Shown here: in pieces, positions 1-5,960 of the stretch
Numbering within the stretch: the stretch's first letter is position 1
Layout: every line of letters starts with the position of its first letter
Program-made: the position numbers and the translations under genes
Notes under the pieces: model-generated
Told to the model about the DNA's origin: nothing
Database searches by the model: none
The model's input: the letters and a program-made list of their open reading frames with translations, nothing else
Source: Rhodobiaceae bacterium
Lineage (GTDB): Bacteria > Pseudomonadota > Alphaproteobacteria > RS24
Length of the DNA stretch: 8,897 nt
Assembly: GCA_002683515.1 (NCBI GenBank)
Contig: NYTN01000097.1
Span: 1-8,897, forward strand
Direction of reading: 5' to 3'

Positions 1-380
1 ACAAATGGTGAGGAAGGCTGGAGTATGGAAGGTGTGACGGGTTCATAACCATCTTCAATAAGGTTTGCCAAAAAGCCCATAGCTCCGATTTCTTTGGTAC
101 TGCTTTTATGAACTCCGGCCTGAACTCCGGTTCTTAACTTATGAAATGGGGCTCTCATTGGTTGCGTGGTTTCAAGAGATTGAAGACCCCCAAAAACAGC
201 CTCAGCAACATCAAGCCCTTTTTGACCGCAAGCCTGAGATAGCTTGTAATATGCGCGGGCAGGGAAACCTAGGCGGCGATAATTCGATACAGCAGATGCG
301 CCGACATTGAGCAGGCGCGCGACGACCTGCGTCCCTCCCAGGGCATCAATCACGTCAGTTGCTGTGGTTAATCGGGTCAT
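1..380 (-). CDS. N-terminal part of a helix-turn-helix protein apparently fused to a HisZ-like domain (partial)
   Basis: I see an open frame from ATG at 378-380 to the left edge (126 codons, no stop). An in-frame TGA five codons upstream (TGACATAAAAACACC before the ATG) makes this the first possible ATG. Residues about 8-63 resemble a Cro/YdaS-like HTH common in alphaproteobacteria: DVIDALGGTQVVARLLNV, then GASAVSNYRRLGFPARAYYK. A linker (about 65-97) follows. Residues 102-126 (GFLANLIEDGYEPV, then TPSILQPSSPF) resemble the start of HisZ, the HisRS-like regulatory subunit of ATP phosphoribosyltransferase, where the family has GY..V..P.IQPADPFLD. HisZ activates short-form HisG and carries histidine feedback; in many alphaproteobacteria the order is hisS-hisZ-hisG, which fits the position after hisS. 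The HTH call is fairly firm. The HisZ call rests on about 25 residues plus context. No clear Shine-Dalgarno is present. Alternative: a plain HTH protein with an unrelated C-terminus. Confidence 0.6.
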   Translation of the reverse strand, partial: MTRLTTATDVIDALGGTQVVARLLNVGASAVSNYRRLGFPARAYYKLSQACGQKGLDVAEAVFGGLQSLETTQPMRAPFHKLRTGVQAGVHKSSTKEIGAMGFLANLIEDGYEPVTPSILQPSSPF

Positions 381-395
381 GGTGTTTTTATGTCA

Positions 396-456
396 GAAGT
401 TCATTATTAAATCAAGAAAAATGAATTATCAGATAATTACACAAAAAATGAACTTC
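396..456 (-). repeat. Nested inverted repeats in the leader of the HTH-HisZ-like gene
   Basis: GAAGTTCATT (396-405) and AATGAACTTC (447-456) form a perfect 10-bp stem with a 41-nt interior. The interior holds another dyad, AATTATC A GATAATT (424-438). A third short one, AATTAT ttac ATAATT, lies at 475-490. In the minus-strand transcript the 3' arm of the large stem ends 15 nt before the start codon, so folding could affect translation. The elements could equally be paired DNA binding sites. Confidence 0.45.
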
Positions 457-497
457 ATAAATATAAATTATCTAAATTATTTACATAATTACATGAG

Positions 498-520
498 AAT
501 ATTCATAAATTATGAATATT
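498..520. repeat. Perfect 23-bp palindrome overlapping the -10 box (candidate operator)
   Basis: Arms AATATTCATAA (498-508) and TTATGAATATT (510-520) are exact reverse complements around a single central base at 509. The dyad covers the -10 box (509-514) and the expected start site of the promoter reading into the HTH gene. That is where a repressor site would sit; autoregulation by the HTH protein is an inference. Because the expected start site falls inside the dyad, it is more likely a DNA site than an RNA hairpin. Confidence 0.6.
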
Positions 521-538
521 GGTACGATATTATGTCAA
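509..538 (-). promoter_or_regulatory. Sigma-70-type promoter for the HTH-HisZ-like gene
   Basis: On the minus strand a perfect -35 box TTGACA (533-538) is followed after 18 bp by CATAAT (509-514), which matches the -10 consensus in 5 of 6 positions. Transcription would start near 502 and give a leader of about 120 nt before the ATG at 380. So the HTH gene can be expressed separately from hisS, whose stop codon lies only 12 bp upstream of the -35 box. Confidence 0.6.
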
Positions 539-550
539 TAAAAGAAAAAG

Positions 551-2023
551 CTAGGACAGTATTTCTTTGATTTTCTGGGCCAAGTCCTTGCGAGAAACTT
601 GTGTTTGTGCATGTTCAGAGGCGCGCCACTCTTCATTATCTTTAATATTTTGGGCATTTTGTTGCCCCAATTGAAGGTCTTTAAGGGTTACAATACCGGC
701 GGCTAGCTCATCCTCACCCTCTATGACCACAAGGCGGGCATTGCGGTTATCGGCGTAACGCATTTGTGCTTTCATCCCACTTTCACCCATATACATTTCA
801 GCGCGTATGCCTGAATTCCTGAGTGTTTTAACCAGCTCAGAGGTTTCCGCCAAACGGGTTTTATCCATGACCAGCAAGACCACCAAATCCTGCATGGTCT
901 TGGTGTCGGCTTTGCCAAGTAGGGTTAGCGCGGCAGCTAAGCGACTGACGCCTATTGAAATACCTGTTGCCGGGATTTCAATGCCTTTAAAGCGTTTTAC
1001 AAGATCATCATAACGCCCGCCCCCACCGACGGATCCAAAACGAGCGATTTCGCCGTTTTCGTCTTCAGTTTCGATATTCAGCTCAATTTCGAAAACTGGA
1101 CCAGTATAATAACCGAGCCCACGCACAACCGACGGATTAAAACGGATGCTGTCGCTATCTTTCATTAAGGCGTCCATAAGGGTGAGTTCTTCTAGTCCGG
1201 CTGTGCCGATTTCTGAGCAACCGATAATTTCTGCGAGGGCTTTTAGGGTGTCCGCCCGTGTATCCCTTCCGGTTTGCACAAAATCCGTCAGCTTTGAAAT
1301 GGATGCTTTTTCTAGCCCCGCGCCTTTTGTGTAATCCCCGCTTTCATCCTTTCGCCCGTCGCCGAGTAAATCAGCGACACCGCCAATGCCAAGCCTGTCG
1401 AGTTTGTCGAGGGCGCGTAGAATGGTTAGGCGGCGCATATCATAGTCCTCAGCCTGCGCGTCAAGACCAACCTGCGCTAGAATAGCATCAAGTATTTTGC
1501 GGTTATTAATGTTTACAGAAAACTGATTGTCAGATAAGCCGAGCGTTTTCATGCAGTCGGCTGCCATCAGGCACATTTCTGCATCCGCTTGACTGCCCCC
1601 TGCACCAACAGTATCGGCATCTATTTGCAGAAATTGTCTGAACCTGCCAGGCCCAGGTTTTTCATTTCTGAAAACCGATCCCCATTGATAGCGGCGGAAA
1701 GGTTTAGGTAGCCGGTCATAATGCTCGGCAACAAAACGCGCCAGAGGGGCCGTCAGATCATAGCGCATGCTAAGCCATTGTCCGTCATCGTCTTCAAAGG
1801 AAAACACACCTTCATTAGGGCGGTCATCATCCGGAAGAAATTTGCCCAACGCATCAGCGTACTCAAAGGCAGAAGTGTCCAATGCATCAAAGCCATAGCT
1901 TTCATAAACGCCTGAAATTTTTTCAAGCATCAACTTCTGAAAAGCCAGTTCAGATCCTTGCATATCTCGTAAACCTCGGGGAATACGCGCTTTTGGTTTG
2001 AATATTTTCTGTTTTTTGGCCAT
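551..2023 (-). CDS. hisS: Histidyl-tRNA synthetase (alphaproteobacterial type)
   Basis: Charges tRNA-His with histidine in the cytoplasm; class II synthetase of 490 residues. Visible motifs: RYDLTAPLAR (87-96); motif 2 with FRNEKPGPGRFRQF (118-131) followed by QIDADTVG; the histidine-binding element RGLGYYTGPVFE (301-312); GGGGRYDDLV (333-342); and motif 3 GISIGVSRL (354-362). The anticodon-binding domain runs from about 378 to the end. The motif 2 loop and the YYTGPVFE form are those of the alphaproteobacterial HisRS group, which differs from the E. coli type (FRHERPQKGR-like). The start is supported by GGAG at 2032-2035, 8 nt upstream of the ATG. It lies 88 bp downstream of the XRE regulator on the same strand and upstream of the HisZ-like gene, a familiar arrangement in this class. 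Full length, no damage seen. Confidence 0.97.
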   Translation of the reverse strand: MAKKQKIFKPKARIPRGLRDMQGSELAFQKLMLEKISGVYESYGFDALDTSAFEYADALGKFLPDDDRPNEGVFSFEDDDGQWLSMRYDLTAPLARFVAEHYDRLPKPFRRYQWGSVFRNEKPGPGRFRQFLQIDADTVGAGGSQADAEMCLMAADCMKTLGLSDNQFSVNINNRKILDAILAQVGLDAQAEDYDMRRLTILRALDKLDRLGIGGVADLLGDGRKDESGDYTKGAGLEKASISKLTDFVQTGRDTRADTLKALAEIIGCSEIGTAGLEELTLMDALMKDSDSIRFNPSVVRGLGYYTGPVFEIELNIETEDENGEIARFGSVGGGGRYDDLVKRFKGIEIPATGISIGVSRLAAALTLLGKADTKTMQDLVVLLVMDKTRLAETSELVKTLRNSGIRAEMYMGESGMKAQMRYADNRNARLVVIEGEDELAAGIVTLKDLQLGQQNAQNIKDNEEWRASEHAQTQVSRKDLAQKIKEILS

Positions 2024-2044
2024 GGCTTAAACTCCAACTCGTTT

Positions 2045-2071
2045 CCTATAGGATTGTTCAGGCACGAGCAA
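2045..2071 (-). promoter_or_regulatory. Weak candidate promoter for hisS
   Basis: In the 88-bp gap between the regulator and hisS, the minus strand reads TTGCTC (2066-2071), a 15-bp spacer and TATAGG (2045-2050); shifting the -35 by one base gives a 16-bp spacer. A start near 2038 would leave just enough leader for the GGAG at 2032-2035. The boxes are poor matches, so read-through from the regulator gene cannot be excluded. Confidence 0.25.
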
Positions 2072-2111
2072 GTTATCTGAATCAGAATTCACCAGCTTAA
2101 AAATCACAACT

Positions 2112-3557
2112 TTAAAAGTCAAAAGGTGATAAGCCACGAATATTATCATCCACCCGTAAACTTCGCATCAAAGGCGGTGTGGCCCGCTGGTGACAATCCA
2201 ATCTTTCGCAGAGTCGACAATTCACCCCAATGGGCATATCAATTTTGGTTTCTTCAAGATTATACTGATGTGAATAAACCAGCTTGCTGGCATGGGAAAT
2301 CTCACAACCAAGCCCGATAGCAAATTGATTATCCTGCTTGTCAAAGGCAGAGCGGTTTCGGCTTACTGTGCGGCTGACAGAGAAATAACGAGTACTATCC
2401 TCCATACAGATGATTTGAGTCATGACTTTACCGGGTTGTCTGAAGCTGTCGTGAATATTCCAGCGTGGGCAGGTGCCGCCAAATCGTGAAAAATGAAATC
2501 CGCCCGCGGCAAAACGCTTAGAGACGTTTCCTGCATTGTCAATACGTATAAGAAAAAACGGCACACCTTTCGCACCTGGGCGTTGCAGGGTTGTCAGCCG
2601 ATGGCACACTTGCTCGAAGCTGGTGCCAAAGCGTCGGCTGAGAAGTGTAATGTCGTATCCATTATCTTCCGCGGTTTGTAGAAAAATACCATACGGCATC
2701 AAAATAGCTGCGGCGGCATAATTTATTAAGGCTAGTCGCGCGAGACGTTGAGCTTCCGGGTTTTCCAGTTTGGAACCATTGATAATTTCCTCAACCGCTT
2801 TGCTATGTTCAAAATAGGCGAGTTGATAAGCAATCTGAAAGGCTCTGCTGGATTGATTGAGTAGTTCCGAAAGAAACAAGGTCTGGCGGTGACGGTCGTA
2901 ACGCCTTAAATCGTCTCCCATTAAATCAACCGGTCCAATGCGTGTTGATACGCCGTGAGTTTTCTGGAGATAGTGTCTGAGCGCAAGAAAGGGATCGTCA
3001 TCAACCAGACCCGCTTTCATAAAGAGTTCCTCGGCATAATCATCGAGTTCAGGAAAGTGATTAGAGCGCTGGTTGATAAAGTCCCGGACTTCCTCAAATG
3101 ACATTAATGCGCTGGTGGTTTCGCCATGGGTGTTGTCTGCCAGACGCTCGGCCAGCATAGATGATGTTGTGCTGGCATCGCGATAGGTTTGGAATAGACG
3201 AGCTATCGCATCCACTGCATTTGGGCTGGCGGCAGAAATATCGCGTATTTCTTGATCTGCAACGGGTGTGTCATGGAACATCGGGTCAGCAAAAATCTCG
3301 CGTAATTGGGTGTAAGCACGGGCCTCTTCGTCACCTGCTAGGCCGCGAGGGTCTATGTCGAAAACATCAACCATTTTGATAAGAATTTGTGCTGAAACGG
3401 GGCGCTGGTCGCGTTCGATCAAATTTAGATAACTTGTTGAGATTCCTAGTGAATCTGCCATAACGGCTTGCGTGAGTCCTAGGTCGCGACGCAGCCTGCG
3501 AATGCGCATGCCGGCAAACAGTTTTCTATACTGATTTGTGCCTCTAACTTCACTCAT
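2112..3557 (-). CDS. XRE-family regulator of short-chain acyl-CoA metabolism (RamB/PccR/ScfR-like)
   Basis: A 481-residue DNA-binding regulator in three parts. The N-terminal XRE helix-turn-helix spans about 18-70 (RIRRLRRDLGLTQAVMADSL, then TSYLNLIERDQRPVS). The middle region (about 155-315) resembles the IrrE/ImmA-like domain but has no HEXXH zinc motif; the equivalent stretch reads AYQLAYFEH. The C-terminal DUF2083-type domain (about 316-475) has GGTCPRW (360-366) and a cysteine cluster CRLCERLDC (447-455). Relatives such as RamB and PccR control glyoxylate-shunt or propionyl-CoA genes in response to acyl-CoA supply. Divergence from aceA, 280 bp away, makes aceA the obvious target; the direction of control cannot be read from sequence. 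No Shine-Dalgarno precedes the ATG at 3555-3557, and operator-like repeats begin 3 bp upstream, so autoregulation and possibly a leaderless transcript are likely. Confidence 0.9.
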   Translation of the reverse strand: MSEVRGTNQYRKLFAGMRIRRLRRDLGLTQAVMADSLGISTSYLNLIERDQRPVSAQILIKMVDVFDIDPRGLAGDEEARAYTQLREIFADPMFHDTPVADQEIRDISAASPNAVDAIARLFQTYRDASTTSSMLAERLADNTHGETTSALMSFEEVRDFINQRSNHFPELDDYAEELFMKAGLVDDDPFLALRHYLQKTHGVSTRIGPVDLMGDDLRRYDRHRQTLFLSELLNQSSRAFQIAYQLAYFEHSKAVEEIINGSKLENPEAQRLARLALINYAAAAILMPYGIFLQTAEDNGYDITLLSRRFGTSFEQVCHRLTTLQRPGAKGVPFFLIRIDNAGNVSKRFAAGGFHFSRFGGTCPRWNIHDSFRQPGKVMTQIICMEDSTRYFSVSRTVSRNRSAFDKQDNQFAIGLGCEISHASKLVYSHQYNLEETKIDMPIGVNCRLCERLDCHQRATPPLMRSLRVDDNIRGLSPFDF

Positions 3558-3560
3558 AAG

Positions 3561-3672
3561 TTTACAATATTTACATTATTTACAAAAATCAACAAAAAGC
3601 TTGTAAATAAATTTACCTTATTATTATCAATAGCTTAACATATCACTTGAGTGTTAATGTAAATGATGTAAA
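3561..3672. promoter_or_regulatory. Inward-facing arrays of a 9-bp TTTACAWWA unit in the divergent regulator/aceA control region
   Basis: Left array, plus strand, exact 9-bp period: TTTACAATA (3561-3569), TTTACATTA (3570-3578), TTTACAAAA (3579-3587). A single inverted copy, GCTTGTAAA, lies at 3599-3607; with the third unit it forms a 10-bp inverted repeat, TTATTTACAA (3576-3585) and TTGTAAATAA (3601-3610). Right array, read on the minus strand: TTTACATCA (3664-3672) and TTTACATTA (3655-3663), again with 9-bp period. From memory, RamB/PccR-type regulators bind TTTGCAAA-like sequences, of which TTTACAAA is a one-base variant. The left array abuts the regulator start codon and the right array lies on the aceA side, fitting joint control of both genes. 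I see no convincing -35/-10 pair for aceA. Confidence 0.55.
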
Positions 3673-3837
3673 TAGAAATGAGGACTTATATATGGAGAAA
3701 TTAATCGGGGATTTTCTTCCTCCACATATCGGCAATTCCAACGTAATTAAATATTTCGTTACCAGTTGTCATTTATTTCAGGTCAGCCGGAAAACTAACC
3801 CCCGATCGGCAGACGCAAACAATATGAGAGGCAAATC
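3673..3837 (+). other. Leader region of aceA with a possible small upstream reading frame
   Basis: An ATG at 3692 is preceded by GAGGA (3680-3684) at 7-nt spacing and opens a 59-codon frame ending at 3871, overlapping the aceA start in another frame. The product begins MEKLIGDFLPPHIG and matches nothing I recognise. Two short segments could pair across the leader: ATCGGGG (3704-3710) and CCCCGAT (3800-3806). Close to the aceA start there is also the palindrome CCGATCGG (3802-3809). This may be a translational control region or chance. Confidence 0.25.
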
Positions 3838-5442
3838 ATGTCAAACTATCTTGAGCAGGTTAAATCTGTAACAGCCGCCAAAACATCTAACGGTTTGGCA
3901 TGGGGCGGAATTAACCCTGAATATGCTGTCCGCATGCGTCTTCAGAACAGGTTTCTAACCGGTCTGGACATAGCGCGTTATACAGCTTCTATCATGCGTG
4001 CTGACATGGAAAACTATGATGGCGACACCTCTAAATACACGCAGTCTCTCGGTTGCTGGCATGGTTTTACCGCCCAGCAAATGATGATGGCGATTAAGCG
4101 CCACAAACAAACGACTAATCGAAGTTATGTTTATCTCTCCGGCTGGATGGTTGCGGCTCTACGTTCAGATTTTGGTCCGCTTCCGGATCAGTCCATGCAT
4201 GAAAAAACAGCCGTATCCAATTTGATTGAAGAGATTTATACCTTTTTGAAGCAAGCGGATGCCAGAGAGCTGAGACATTTGTTTGTTGAGCTGGATGATG
4301 TCAAAGCTGCCGGTGGTGACGTTGATGCTGTTCTCAATAAGATTGATAACTTCCAGACCCACATCGTCCCGATTATTGCAGATATAGATGCTGGCTTTGG
4401 TAATGAAGAAGCAACTTATTTGCTTGCCAAAAAAATGATTGAAGCAGGTGCGTGCTGTATTCAGATTGAAAATCAAGTTTCTGATGCCAAACAATGTGGT
4501 CACCAAGATGGTAAAGTGACGGTGCCACATGAGGATTTCCTCGCCAAGATTAATGCCGTTCGCTATGCCTTTATAGAATTAGGTGTTGATGATGGTATCA
4601 TCGTTGCGCGGACTGATTCACTCGGAGCCGGACTAACACAAAAAATCCCTGTCTCTCAACAACCGGCTGATTTGGCTAGCCAGTATAATGCATTCTTGAA
4701 AACTGAACCGGTAACAGACGCGGCTGCGTTAGGTGAAGGCGATATTGTTTTTAAACATAATGATGGCCTTGTGAAACCACATCGTTTGCCGAATGGCCTC
4801 TATGCCTTCCGTGACGGATCCGGTGAAGACAGGGTTGTGCTTGATTGTGTCACCAGTCTCCAAAATGGAGCAGATTTGCTTTGGATTGAAACCGAAAAGC
4901 CTAATCTCGACCAGATTGCCGGCATGGTGAATCGTGTTCGTGAGGTTATTCCGAATGCCAAGCTGGTTTATAATAACTCTCCAAGCTTTAACTGGACGTT
5001 GTCCTTCCGCGAGCAAGTTTATGCTGAGTGGTCAGCTGCGGGTAAAGACGTATCAGCCTATCCAGATCCGATAGAGGTTCCGCGTGGTTTGATGAGCGTC
5101 GAATTTGATGCTTCCGAACTGGCAGGTGAAGCCGATCAGCTCATTCAATCTTTCCAAGCGGATGCCGCTCGTGAAGCTGGTATTTTCCACCATCTGATTA
5201 CTCTGCCGACTTATCACGAAACAGCTCTTGGAACGGATATGCTTTCTGAAGGTTACTTCGGAGACTTGGGCATGCTGGCTTATGTTCGTGATATTCAGCG
5301 TCAAGAAATCCGTCGTGGTCAAGCATCTGTGAAGCACCAAGACCTTGCTGGTTCAAATATCGGGGATGACCATAAAGAATATTTCTCTGGTGATAATGCC
5401 CTACTGGCATCTGGTGAAGATAACACCATGAACCAGTTCTAA
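3838..5442 (+). CDS. aceA: Isocitrate lyase (KQCGH subfamily)
   Basis: Cleaves isocitrate to succinate and glyoxylate, the first step of the glyoxylate shunt that lets cells grow on acetate, fatty acids and other C2 sources. At 534 residues it matches the longer subfamily known from Pseudomonas aeruginosa (about 530) rather than the E. coli enzyme (about 434). The catalytic signature is KQCGH (218-222, nucleophile Cys220) where the E. coli type has KKCGH. Other active-site elements: SGWMVAA (101-107), ADIDAGFGN (181-189) for the metal, ARTDS (257-261), NNSPSFNW (379-386) and TLPTYH (455-460). The start is supported by GAGAGG at 3826-3831, 6 nt before the ATG. It is divergent from the acyl-CoA-type regulator and overlaps the next gene by one base (TAATG). 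No malate synthase gene is in the window. Confidence 0.97.
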   Translation: MSNYLEQVKSVTAAKTSNGLAWGGINPEYAVRMRLQNRFLTGLDIARYTASIMRADMENYDGDTSKYTQSLGCWHGFTAQQMMMAIKRHKQTTNRSYVYLSGWMVAALRSDFGPLPDQSMHEKTAVSNLIEEIYTFLKQADARELRHLFVELDDVKAAGGDVDAVLNKIDNFQTHIVPIIADIDAGFGNEEATYLLAKKMIEAGACCIQIENQVSDAKQCGHQDGKVTVPHEDFLAKINAVRYAFIELGVDDGIIVARTDSLGAGLTQKIPVSQQPADLASQYNAFLKTEPVTDAAALGEGDIVFKHNDGLVKPHRLPNGLYAFRDGSGEDRVVLDCVTSLQNGADLLWIETEKPNLDQIAGMVNRVREVIPNAKLVYNNSPSFNWTLSFREQVYAEWSAAGKDVSAYPDPIEVPRGLMSVEFDASELAGEADQLIQSFQADAAREAGIFHHLITLPTYHETALGTDMLSEGYFGDLGMLAYVRDIQRQEIRRGQASVKHQDLAGSNIGDDHKEYFSGDNALLASGEDNTMNQF

Positions 5443-5951
5443 TGGCTGGAACTTCTGAAACAACACCCGGAGAATTAATTTGCACAGCAGACTTGTCAGA
5501 TGCTTACTCTGACGAACTGGCTTATCTCGGGCTGGCGTTCAGAGATTTTGGGAAGCGCTTAGCTTTCAGCGGGCCGATTTTGACACTCGATACATTTGAG
5601 GATAATGGAGCGCTAAGAGAATTACTGGAAAGTAAGGGGGAGGGGCAGGTGATTGTCGTTGATGGTCACGGCTCCGCCCGGTGCGCCTTACTTGGTGGCA
5701 ATCTGGGCGAGCTTGCTGGAGCAAATGGTTGGGCTGGCATTGTGATTAACGGTTTTGTGAGAGATACGCTTGAACTAGCTGAAGCCAATGTCGGGATTAA
5801 AGCTTTGGGTACACATCCTAAAAAGAGCGTTAAACGTGGTGTGGGCAGTATTAATGTCCCGCTTCGTATTGATGGGGTTAATATCTATCCTGGCGCATGG
5901 CTATATGCCGATGCTGATGGTGTACTTATCGCCCCTCAAAAGTTAAAGTAA
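5442..5951 (+). CDS. RraA-like protein / possible 4-hydroxy-4-methyl-2-oxoglutarate-type aldolase
   Basis: A complete 169-residue RraA-fold protein. The hallmark region reads LLGGNLGELA (83-92) followed by GWAGIVINGFVRD (96-108), and the C-terminal part has LYADADGVLIAP (154-165). The family divides into RraA proper, which inhibits RNase E in E. coli, and class II HMG/CHA aldolases, which also decarboxylate oxaloacetate. E. coli RraA has Gln where the aldolases have Asp after the conserved Arg. Here the pair is Arg107-Asp108, which favours a metal-dependent aldolase or decarboxylase. The start codon overlaps the aceA stop (TAATG), so translation is probably coupled to aceA, implying a role near glyoxylate or oxaloacetate metabolism. 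That role is inference. It ends 9 bp from the convergent hupE-like gene. Confidence 0.85.
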   Translation: MAGTSETTPGELICTADLSDAYSDELAYLGLAFRDFGKRLAFSGPILTLDTFEDNGALRELLESKGEGQVIVVDGHGSARCALLGGNLGELAGANGWAGIVINGFVRDTLELAEANVGIKALGTHPKKSVKRGVGSINVPLRIDGVNIYPGAWLYADADGVLIAPQKLK

Positions 5952-5960
5952 AATCAACAC

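Larger units (their letters stand above)
381..550. other. Very AT-rich regulatory gap between hisS and the HTH-HisZ-like gene
   Basis: By hand count, 33 of 170 bases are G or C (about 19%), far below the genes on either side. It contains the promoter, palindrome and nested inverted repeat listed separately. A run of T-rich sequence follows the hisS stop on the minus strand (CTTTTTCTTTTATTG), but no GC-rich hairpin precedes it, so I do not call a terminator. The short plus-strand reading frame here is AT-rich, continues into the antisense of hisS and shows no family signal. Confidence 0.7.

Noticed and set aside
478..493. TTTACATAA and a nearby TTACAT resembling the aceA-side 9-bp unit, suggesting cross-regulation of the HTH-HisZ gene
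   Set aside because: Only one full copy, with an 8-bp rather than 9-bp step to the next partial copy, in very AT-rich DNA. Chance is the simpler explanation.
307..570. Plus-strand 87-codon reading frame across the hisS/HTH gap
   Set aside because: It begins antisense to the HTH gene, runs through the 19% GC promoter region and has low-complexity content (many N, I, Y). No family signal; explained by few stops in its one lucky frame.
2076..2086. Short dyad TCTGA a TCAGA between the regulator and hisS, considered as a terminator
   Set aside because: Only a 5-bp stem and no following U-run in the transcribed direction; too weak to call.
4165..5485. Several long minus-strand frames opposite aceA
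   Set aside because: They mirror the codon pattern of aceA, have no ribosome sites or recognisable domains, and overlap one another; shadows of a strongly conserved gene.
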